Source: Candidatus Poribacteria bacterium
Lineage (GTDB): Bacteria; Poribacteria; WGA-4E; UBA9662
DNA length: 5,323 nucleotides
Direction: 5' to 3'
Assembly: GCA_002699335.1 (NCBI GenBank)
Contig: PACG01000256.1
Coordinates: 1-5,323, forward strand
Shown here piece by piece: positions 1-5,323 of this stretch (the stretch's first letter is position 1; each line of letters begins with the position of its first letter). Made by a program: the position numbers and the translations under genes. The notes beneath the pieces are model-generated. The model had not been told where the DNA came from, ran no database searches, and worked only from the letters and a program-made list of their open reading frames with translations.

Positions 1-1
1 T

Positions 2-241
2 GAAACGCTGACGTTTCCTGCCATAGTCCAGCTTCATTGTGCAACTCAAGGTGCTTCCATCGCTTACACTACAGAAGCAAATCAGCAAGCACAATGGCAA
101 TTATACACAGAACCATTACGCCTCCAAGAGGGGACAACAACACTAAGGACAAAAGCTATCCGCATCGGTTATAAAGAAAGTGAAGAAAGAAGTTCCACCT
201 TTACGGTCACACACCCTAATCAAACATCAGTTATCGAATGA
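2..241 (+). CDS. C-terminal end of a probable sulfatase with an Fn3-associated/CHB_HEX_C-type domain (5' end outside window)
   Basis: An open frame enters at base 2 and runs 79 codons to TGA at 239-241. It ends in a compact beta-rich segment with the pattern G-A-S-I-A-Y-T-T-E, then W-Q-L-Y-T-E-P-L, then an L-R-T-K-A-I-R-I-G-Y-K-E-S-E-E stretch. This pattern (an 'is it like X' strand, a Trp-x-x-Tyr strand, then 'lRaKAiRiGYkdSee') is what I know from the chitobiase/beta-hexosaminidase C-terminal-like (Fn3_assoc/CHB_HEX_C) domain, often found at the C-terminus of S1 sulfatases in Planctomycetota and similar bacteria. The catalytic part lies outside the window, so the sulfatase identity is inferred from this domain and from the two sulfatases just downstream. 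Other hydrolases also carry such domains. The next gene starts 70 bases later on the same strand, which fits an operon. Confidence 0.7.
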   Translation, partial: ETLTFPAIVQLHCATQGASIAYTTEANQQAQWQLYTEPLRLQEGTTTLRTKAIRIGYKESEERSSTFTVTHPNQTSVIE

Positions 242-311
242 GTTAACAGATAACTACGGTAGATTTAAAACATAAAACACAACTTTAAAAATATGGAGAG
301 AACATCTTTGG

Positions 312-1661
312 ATGAAAGACAAACAAAATGTACTTTTTCTGATCGCTGATGATTGGAGCCGAATTGCGCGGTGTTATGGCAATGAGGTGATCCACACACC
401 GAATATTGATGCTCTAGCTAAAGAAGGGATAGTTTTCGACTACGCTTTTTGTACCAGCCCATCTTGTGCAGTCAGCAGGGCCTGTATACTAACCGGTCAA
501 CACAGTCATACACATGGCCAATACGGTCATTGTCATGGGATTCATGGTTTCCGAACACATGAGTTCATGCAATCAATTCCCAAGATCCTAAAAGCTAATG
601 GATTCGCAACCGCCTGTATTGGGAAAAAGCATGTTGAACCACCCAATGTTTATCCGTTCGACTACGAACCCAAGGTAAATGCACGCAGCCCGACTGATAT
701 GGCGGAGAAATCTCTTGAATTCCTCGACCAATATGCAGACCGACCATTCTATCTGCATGTCGGTAGCGGACATCCACACCGTGCGGGTCAAGGATATGGA
801 AATGAAAAAATACATTCAGGCATAGTACCGGTTGGATATAAACCATCTGACATTATTGTCCCCAACTTTTTACCCGACATCCCCGCAGTACGTGAGGATT
901 TGGCTGATTACTACGAAAGTGTGTCTCGTTGGGATCAGGTTGTTGGTGCGGTTTTGGAAGCGCTCGATCAATCCGGACGAGCTGACGAAACACTAGTTTT
1001 TGTCACAACTGACCATGCCATGCCGTTCACTGGTGCAAAAGCATCTAGTTTCGATAGCGGACATCATTGTCCCCTGATCATACGCAGTCCAGCTCAGCAG
1101 AAACAAGGAATTCGAAACAAAGCATTAATGAATTGGGTCGATTTTTGTCCAACGATACTTGAATGGTGTGGTACCAACCAACCAGAAGGATCAACAGTCT
1201 TATACGGAAAATCAATCCTACCTATATTGGAAGATGAATCCCACTCTCCAGGGACTGGAGAGTGGGAAGAAACGTTCTTCTCTCACTGTTTCCATGAAGT
1301 AACAAATTATTACCCGTATCGCGTTCTACGCGGTCGACGCTACAAATACGTTCGAAATCTAGCTCATCAACTCACCACACCTTTACCCAGCGATCTGTTT
1401 CGATCAATTTCTTGGACTGCCATACGTCAAGATCCAAACATTGATATGCTTGGTCAAAGACCAGGAAAAGGATTTCTCTATCAGGATCGGGAAGCACTTT
1501 TTGACATTCAAAATGATCCAGCTGAATCAACAAATCTTATTAACGATCTGCAATTAACAGATGTAATCGACGACATGCGGGAGAAAGTAATAGCCTTTCG
1601 CAAAAAAACAAAAGATCCCTGGCTGGAACAATCCTTCCAAGAAGGTGAACTTGGCGCGTAA
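312..1661 (+). CDS. Heparan N-sulfatase (N-sulfoglucosamine sulfohydrolase)-like sulfatase, S1 family
   Basis: This 449-residue protein belongs to the alkaline-phosphatase-superfamily sulfatases and resembles human SGSH, which removes N-sulfate from terminal glucosamine in heparan sulfate. Visible active-site elements are D13-D14 (calcium), the formylglycine segment C52-A-V-S-R56 followed by A-C-I-L-T-G, K105 and H107 in G-K-K-H-V, H156 in H-P-H-R, D234-H235 and K243. The SGSH-specific signatures are strong: G-K-K-H-V followed by V-Y-P-F-D (104-117), V-P-x-F-x-P-x-x-P-x-x-R-x-D-L-A (183-198), H-E-V-T with Y-P-x-R (328-337), and K-D-P-W near the end (434-437). A sulfatase-type F-D-I-x-N-D-P-x-E motif lies at 397-405. 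H235 replaces the Asn of human SGSH, and His is common at this site in other sulfatases. Position +2 of the Cys motif is Val instead of Pro/Ala, which is unusual. There is no signal peptide: the protein begins directly with the core beta strand, suggesting cytoplasmic location. ATG at 312 is preceded by GGAGAG at 295-300, 11 bases away. A perfect palindrome lies at 1239-1267. N-sulfatase activity is inferred; the family assignment is firm. Confidence 0.9.
   Translation: MKDKQNVLFLIADDWSRIARCYGNEVIHTPNIDALAKEGIVFDYAFCTSPSCAVSRACILTGQHSHTHGQYGHCHGIHGFRTHEFMQSIPKILKANGFATACIGKKHVEPPNVYPFDYEPKVNARSPTDMAEKSLEFLDQYADRPFYLHVGSGHPHRAGQGYGNEKIHSGIVPVGYKPSDIIVPNFLPDIPAVREDLADYYESVSRWDQVVGAVLEALDQSGRADETLVFVTTDHAMPFTGAKASSFDSGHHCPLIIRSPAQQKQGIRNKALMNWVDFCPTILEWCGTNQPEGSTVLYGKSILPILEDESHSPGTGEWEETFFSHCFHEVTNYYPYRVLRGRRYKYVRNLAHQLTTPLPSDLFRSISWTAIRQDPNIDMLGQRPGKGFLYQDREALFDIQNDPAESTNLINDLQLTDVIDDMREKVIAFRKKTKDPWLEQSFQEGELGA
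1239..1267 (+). repeat. Perfect 12-bp inverted repeat (hairpin) inside the N-sulfatase-like gene
   Basis: The left arm TCCCACTCTCCA (1239-1250) and right arm TGGAGAGTGGGA (1256-1267) are exact reverse complements, separated by the 5-base loop GGGAC. The element encodes residues 310-319 (S-H-S-P-G-T-G-E-W-E), in a stretch between the L-P-I-L-E segment and the H-E-V-T motif where family members vary in length. No T-run follows, so it is not a classical terminator. A weaker 6-bp hairpin (GAAGAA / TTCTTC, 1266-1280) follows and overlaps its last two bases. It may be an in-frame insertion of a small palindromic repeat, an mRNA structure, or chance. Confidence 0.75.
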
Positions 1662-1673
1662 ATTATTGTGATG

Positions 1674-1679
1674 AAAGGA
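1674..1679 (+). promoter_or_regulatory. Possible ribosome binding site with unusually long spacing, second sulfatase
   Basis: AAAGGA is the best Shine-Dalgarno-like sequence ahead of the ATG at 1696, but it ends 16 bases upstream, well beyond the usual 5 to 10. No in-frame start can use it better: the frame is closed by TGA at 1669-1671, and the only triplet near it is ATT at 1681. The ATG at 1696 is nevertheless well supported, because the protein core (P-N-I-L-L-I-V-T-D) begins at residue 4. Initiation may rely on coupling to the preceding gene, which ends 34 bases before the start. Confidence 0.4.
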
Positions 1680-1695
1680 CATTGAAAAAACGAAT

Positions 1696-3102
1696 ATGAG
1701 CCAACCCAATATCTTACTGATTGTAACAGACCAACAGCGTGGTGATTGCCTGGGAATAAGTGGGCATCCTGTTTTACAAACGCCTTATCTTGATGAGATT
1801 GCTACCAGTGGCATACGATTTAGCCGCGGATATAGTGCGTGCCCAGTTTGTGTTCCAGCACGCAGAACCTTAATGACTGGTCAGAAAGCTACTTCCCACG
1901 GTGTTTTCATGAACCATCATTCGGTCCTTGATGGATCTACGTTGGCGGATGAACTCTCGAAATCCGGGTATCAAACCCATCTTGTTGGTAAATTGCATCT
2001 TTATCCATGCCGAAAATTGTACGGTTTTAACTCAGCAGACTGGGCAGACAGCCCAACTCCGAATTTAGTCATGGATGACTACGAACGTTTTCTGATTAGT
2101 GAGCGCGTTATACAACCAAGAGCTGGATTAGCACACGGCATAAGCGTAAACGGATATGTGGCACGACCATTCCACTTAGAAGAAAGATTCCATTTCACTA
2201 ACTGGTGTGCGGACAACGCAATACGTTTTTTGGAACGGCGAGATCCTACATCACCTTTTTTCCTAAAACTTAGTTTTCATCAACCTCACCAACCGTTAAC
2301 ACCACCCACTTGCTACTATGAACGATACATAAATATGGACTTACCTGAACCAGCTGTGGCTGACTGGGCACGCATTTATAACCAACCTCAACGGGGGTTA
2401 CCAGTAAACGCCTGGCGGGTATATTTGGAACCTAATGTCCAACAACAGATGCAAGCTGGATACTACGGTTGTATCAATCATATTGACAATCAGATTGGAC
2501 GAGTTTTAGAACATGTGCCTCAAAACACAGTCATCGTTTTTGTTTCCGACCATGGTGAAATGCTAGGGGAGCACCAGTGGATTCGGAAGCGTAATGCTTT
2601 TGAGGGCTCAACACATATTCCCTTTCTAATTCATTTACCCAAAAACATGGGCATTAAACAAGAAAAGGTAATCGATAAAGCAGTGGAATTGATGGATGTC
2701 ATGCCAACGTTACTTGATATTGCTGAAATTGAAATCCCAAGCAGTGTGGATGGTCAGAGCTTATTGCCGTTGATCTACGACGAAGACATACAGTGGCGCA
2801 ACCACATTCATGGAGAATGTGCACAAATACCAACGCTTAATAGTGGGATGCAATATCTTACTGATGGTAAATCAAAATACATATGGTATCCAGGATTGGG
2901 ACAGGAACAATTTTTTGATCTGGAACATGATCCCAATGAAATGAATAATCTAATCAATAACCCAGACTACACTAATGAACTTGACAACTACCGTTCAATT
3001 TTAATTAATCAACTAAAAGATCGACCAGAAGGATTTGTTAATAATGGTACGCTAGTTAATCTTGGTAAGCCCACGTCACAAACACTTCCTAGTTACGAAT
3101 AA
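1696..3102 (+). CDS. Arylsulfatase-like S1 sulfatase, probable glycan O-sulfatase
   Basis: This 468-residue protein has the full S1 sulfatase active site. D12-Q13 in the T-D-Q-Q-R strand and D285-H286 in S-D-H-G-E-M-L-G-E-H are the calcium ligands. C52-V-P-A-R56 is a canonical formylglycine motif (C-x-P-x-R). K99 and H101 lie in G-K-L-H-L, H198 in H-Q-P-H-Q-P, and K298 in the R-K-R-N segment. The F-F-D-L-E-H-D-P-N-E motif at 406-415 marks the end of the C-terminal subdomain. The general layout, including the Q-P-H-x-P-x-x-P-P element and the E-G-S-T-H-I-P-F-L-I strand, is like that of bacterial arylsulfatase/YidJ-type enzymes. These hydrolyse sulfate esters, but the sulfate position cannot be read from sequence. 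Next to an SGSH-like enzyme and a heparinase-like lyase, a 2-O- or 6-O-sulfatase acting on oligosaccharides is a reasonable inference. No signal peptide is visible. Its sequence differs widely from the preceding sulfatase outside the catalytic motifs, so the pair is not a recent tandem duplication. The lyase gene follows closely. Confidence 0.92.
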   Translation: MSQPNILLIVTDQQRGDCLGISGHPVLQTPYLDEIATSGIRFSRGYSACPVCVPARRTLMTGQKATSHGVFMNHHSVLDGSTLADELSKSGYQTHLVGKLHLYPCRKLYGFNSADWADSPTPNLVMDDYERFLISERVIQPRAGLAHGISVNGYVARPFHLEERFHFTNWCADNAIRFLERRDPTSPFFLKLSFHQPHQPLTPPTCYYERYINMDLPEPAVADWARIYNQPQRGLPVNAWRVYLEPNVQQQMQAGYYGCINHIDNQIGRVLEHVPQNTVIVFVSDHGEMLGEHQWIRKRNAFEGSTHIPFLIHLPKNMGIKQEKVIDKAVELMDVMPTLLDIAEIEIPSSVDGQSLLPLIYDEDIQWRNHIHGECAQIPTLNSGMQYLTDGKSKYIWYPGLGQEQFFDLEHDPNEMNNLINNPDYTNELDNYRSILINQLKDRPEGFVNNGTLVNLGKPTSQTLPSYE

Positions 3103-3146
3103 ACCGGAACTCTATTGCTAACTTCAACTACTAAAAATGGGAATGC

Positions 3147-3150
3147 GGAG
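3147..3150 (+). promoter_or_regulatory. Ribosome binding site that supports the GTG start of the lyase gene
   Basis: GGAG at 3147-3150 (in the context TGCGGAG) stands 6 bases before an in-frame GTG at 3157. The alternative TTG start at 3115 has only a weak GGAA at 3106-3109, 5 bases upstream. The better site and the more common start codon favour GTG 3157. Confidence 0.6.
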
Positions 3151-3156
3151 ATACGA

Positions 3157-5187
3157 GTGAAAGATTCAGCAAAACAACGATTTGACTTCTGCGACATATG
3201 GCCACGCCGCGAAGCACTACAGGAAAAAACAAAACTCCCACTCTTTTCCAGTTGGTGGAGTTCCTTCATAGAATCTCAACAGACCTTAGAACTATCCAAT
3301 AACCCAATAGAGCAAATCGAATCGATTGCATTTGCCTACGCAGTTAGTGATGATGAAGCATTAGGCCAAAAAGCGCTGAACTATCTTCGAAAAGAACTTC
3401 CAACATACATACCACCAGCAAGCGTTATTCACAAAGAGATGTACCCGGAAGTAGAGGCAGATTTGACCGTCGCCAGCGCATGCAAAAAGCTAGCTTACAC
3501 CTATAATTTCCTCTACCCACTTCTTGAATCAACAGACAAGCAATTGATCTTCAGCCAACTCGTTGAGAAAGGTGCTGGTATCATCTACCGTGACACACTA
3601 GCAGGTGCGTGGTGGAGTAACGCTCCCAACTCTAACTGGTGCAGTCATCTCTTATCTGGTCTGGCGTTGTCGGGAATCGTGTTGATGGAAGATGATCCAG
3701 ACTTGTCAGAGAAATGGATCAATGCAGCAACAGAGCCATTGAAAAAAATGCTTGACCTAGCAGGAGAAGAAGGTGCAGGTATTGAAGGTACTGGATATTG
3801 GTGTGGATGCTATCGATCTGTTCAAGAATGGACAGAAGCAGCCAGAAACATCGGTCGGGATGACTGGTATTCACATCCATTCTGGCAGCGGGCAGTTGAG
3901 TTTCCCCTATATATGTCACGGCCTGACAAATCAAGCTTAATGAACTTTGGAGATACGGGTGAAGGTTTAGGAATGAGTCATTTTTTCTATGCCATCGCCA
4001 ACGCCCTAGATCATGGTTTAGCACAATGGTTCGGAAATCAAATTACAGTCAACAATTCTCCTTCCAGGTGGGATCTACTTTATTATAATCCCAACCTAGA
4101 ACCAACCCCTCCCGATTACATGCCAACTGATCGATTATTCAAAAGTGTACATCTCGCCAGTTTCCGTTCAAGTTGGGAGGAAGACGCCGTCTTCTTCATT
4201 CTTAAAGGTGGCTCTAATGCTTGGTCACATTGTCACTTGGATCTGAACAGTTTTTTTATAGATGCTTATGGAGAGCGTTTGGTTGTCGATCCAGGTCCCG
4301 GTGACTATTCATCCCACTACTTTACCAGTGTTGACCCAGAGGTATCAACAGCTTGGCACAACACTCTGTTGGTCGATAATGCCGATCAGAGGCAACCACC
4401 ACGATATCGAATGAGTTTCGATCTGGAAGAAGGTGGCGATGCATACTGCCGCCTAACCGATATGGTTTCCAGCTATAAGATCGGTATGATTTGTGGGGAT
4501 GCCACAACTGCCTACGGCGATTATCTCGATCGTTTTTTTCGCCATATCGTCTATCTTAAACCAAATCGGTTTGTCATTTACGATTCCATTCGTGCCCGAG
4601 AAGTTCGCACACAACGACATTACCAATGGCTTCTACATAGTGGGTTCCCAATTATTGATAACAACGATGGAACTCTCGAAATTCAAGGCGAGAAATCTAA
4701 ATTAGTCATTCATCCAATCCTACCATTACTACACGCAATAAAATCCTTGCCAACGCGTTTGCCTAAAAATGGAAAGGCAGGGAAAGAAATTCACGCCATA
4801 AGCTTGCGACCAGAATGGCATCACCTCTGGAACATATCACCGAAAAGTTCTCCGTATCCCCAGTGGGATCCAAGATCACACGGCTTGTTATACAACAGAG
4901 ACCTACAATTCATGGTGGTGTTGACAGTACTGCCTCGAAAAGAAAAGTACCAATACGAAATAAAACCAATTATTCAAAATGATCTACATGGTATAAAATT
5001 TATTCAGGATGATGAAACCGATTTGGTTTTTTTTAATCCCAATGGTCGCCGTTTTGAAGACAGTCATGTAATATCGGATGCAGAAAAAGTTGTCATCCGC
5101 CAAAAAGGTGACGAGATTCTAGATTGGAGCATCGTAAATGGGAAACAATTAATTTACAATGGAATACCTGTTAACTTTCAAACTTAA
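3157..5187 (+). CDS. Heparinase II/III-family polysaccharide lyase
   Basis: From the preferred GTG start this is a 676-residue protein; a TTG at 3115 would add 14 residues. The first half is helix-rich, as expected of an (alpha/alpha) toroid, and the second half is the beta-rich heparinase II/III-like domain. Key segments (GTG numbering) are N-S-N-W-C-S-H (158-164), G-I-E-G-T-G-Y-W (208-215), N-F-G-D-T-G (263-268), S-H-C-H-L-D-L-N-S-F (357-366), G-E-R-L-V-V-D-P-G (372-380) and W-H-N-T-L-L-V-D (400-407). By comparison with Pedobacter heparinase II, H164, Y214 and H358 are candidate catalytic residues, and H360, D378 and H401 match its structural zinc ligands in order and roughly in spacing. 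Such enzymes cut uronic-acid polysaccharides by beta-elimination. Family members act on heparin/heparan sulfate, alginate or other chains, so the substrate is inferred from the adjacent SGSH-like gene. No signal peptide is visible with either start, which suggests action on imported oligosaccharides. The pair of cysteines in W-C-G-C-Y (215-219) is unexplained. Confidence 0.9.
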   Translation: MKDSAKQRFDFCDIWPRREALQEKTKLPLFSSWWSSFIESQQTLELSNNPIEQIESIAFAYAVSDDEALGQKALNYLRKELPTYIPPASVIHKEMYPEVEADLTVASACKKLAYTYNFLYPLLESTDKQLIFSQLVEKGAGIIYRDTLAGAWWSNAPNSNWCSHLLSGLALSGIVLMEDDPDLSEKWINAATEPLKKMLDLAGEEGAGIEGTGYWCGCYRSVQEWTEAARNIGRDDWYSHPFWQRAVEFPLYMSRPDKSSLMNFGDTGEGLGMSHFFYAIANALDHGLAQWFGNQITVNNSPSRWDLLYYNPNLEPTPPDYMPTDRLFKSVHLASFRSSWEEDAVFFILKGGSNAWSHCHLDLNSFFIDAYGERLVVDPGPGDYSSHYFTSVDPEVSTAWHNTLLVDNADQRQPPRYRMSFDLEEGGDAYCRLTDMVSSYKIGMICGDATTAYGDYLDRFFRHIVYLKPNRFVIYDSIRAREVRTQRHYQWLLHSGFPIIDNNDGTLEIQGEKSKLVIHPILPLLHAIKSLPTRLPKNGKAGKEIHAISLRPEWHHLWNISPKSSPYPQWDPRSHGLLYNRDLQFMVVLTVLPRKEKYQYEIKPIIQNDLHGIKFIQDDETDLVFFNPNGRRFEDSHVISDAEKVVIRQKGDEILDWSIVNGKQLIYNGIPVNFQT

Positions 5188-5216
5188 GATTATCTTGATT
5201 TAGGTGTATTGAAAAT

Positions 5217-5323
5217 ATGAGAACCAAAACTGCTGTTGTTTATGAGCATAACAAGCCTGTAGTTGTTGACAATTTAGAATTGGACGAACCCAAAGCAAAG
5301 GAAGTACTTGTTCGCATGAATGC
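5217..5323 (+). CDS. Zinc-dependent alcohol dehydrogenase-like protein, N-terminal fragment (3' end outside window)
   Basis: An open frame from ATG at 5217 runs off the window after 35 full codons. The start M-R-T-K-T-A-V-V-Y-E, then K-P-V-V-V-D-N-L-E-L-D-E-P-K, then E-V-L-V-R-M is the typical first two strands of the GroES-like domain of medium-chain (MDR) zinc-dependent alcohol dehydrogenases. The zinc-binding G-x-C-H-x-D segment expected next lies just beyond the window, so zinc dependence is inferred. AGGTG at 5202-5206 is a possible ribosome binding site 10 bases upstream. The gene begins 29 bases after the lyase with no terminator between, so co-transcription is likely. It could oxidise a sugar or alcohol released by the pathway, but the substrate cannot be inferred from this fragment. 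Confidence 0.8.
   Translation, partial: MRTKTAVVYEHNKPVVVDNLELDEPKAKEVLVRMN

Noticed and set aside
243..271. Possible sigma70-like promoter: TTAACA (243-248), 17-base spacer, TAAAAC (266-271)
   Set aside because: The -10 matches only 4 of 6 positions, in an A/T-rich spacer where such matches are easy to find. The gene gap is short and fits an operon, so there is no independent support.
588..846. Two overlapping minus-strand open frames within the N-sulfatase-like gene
   Set aside because: They lie wholly opposite a gene with conserved catalytic motifs, show no recognisable domain, and are antisense shadows.
1671..1685. Four-codon reading frame ATG AAA GGA CAT TGA between the two sulfatases (leader-peptide idea)
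   Set aside because: Too short to judge, no SD of its own, no biased amino acid content, and it simply contains the SD-like AAAGGA of the next gene.
312..3102. The idea that the two adjacent sulfatases arose by recent tandem duplication, since both have the key Cys at residue 52
   Set aside because: Outside the shared S1 motifs the proteins differ in signature segments and C-terminal parts; they belong to different sulfatase subfamilies.
3719..4024. Minus-strand open frame of 101 codons within the lyase gene
   Set aside because: It is antisense to conserved lyase segments such as the E-G-x-x-Y-W and N-F-G-D-T-G motifs, with no recognisable domain.
4322..4507. Minus-strand open frame of 61 codons within the lyase gene
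   Set aside because: It lies opposite the conserved W-H-N-T-L-L-V-D segment and has no recognisable domain.
4493..4705. Plus-strand 70-codon open frame with hydrophobic stretches, in another frame of the lyase gene
   Set aside because: It is embedded in the lyase reading frame, with no separate SD or homology signal. The hydrophobicity follows from the frame shift of the lyase codons.

Overview
The window reads as one co-directional run of genes on the + strand for breaking down a sulfated, probably glycosaminoglycan-like polysaccharide. In order it holds the 3' end of a protein that looks like a sulfatase with a C-terminal Fn3-associated/CHB_HEX_C-type domain (2-241), a heparan N-sulfatase (SGSH)-like sulfatase (312-1661), a second, arylsulfatase-like S1 sulfatase (1696-3102), a heparinase II/III-family polysaccharide lyase (3157-5187, with an alternative upstream start at 3115), and the first 35 codons of a zinc-dependent alcohol dehydrogenase-like gene (5217 onward). 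Gaps between genes are short (70, 34, 54 and 29 bases with the starts chosen here). No terminator-like hairpin followed by T's is visible in any of them, so a single transcript is likely.

The organism is bacterial. Base composition is moderate and slightly AT-rich by eye, and codon use looks uniform along the window. Sulfatases in clusters, a C-terminal domain of this type on a sulfatase, and a neighbouring medium-chain dehydrogenase are typical of sulfatase-rich marine, sponge-associated or sediment lineages (Poribacteria, Planctomycetota, Lentisphaerota/Verrucomicrobiota, some Chloroflexota). The window alone cannot decide between them.

The proposed working model is inferred from family roles. 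The lyase cuts a uronic-acid-containing chain by beta-elimination, the SGSH-like enzyme removes N-sulfate from glucosamine, and the second sulfatase removes an O-sulfate. The dehydrogenase may oxidise a released product or may be unrelated. None of the three complete proteins has a recognisable N-terminal signal peptide, so the pathway appears to be cytoplasmic and would need import of sulfated oligosaccharides.

The main oddities are a valine in the formylglycine motif of the first sulfatase (C-A-V-S-R instead of C-x-P/A-x-R), a perfect 12-bp inverted repeat inside that gene that exactly encodes a surface-loop insertion, and a start-codon ambiguity in the lyase gene. I found no RNA gene, CRISPR array, insertion sequence or clearly novel system. 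Every stretch longer than 300 bases is coding.
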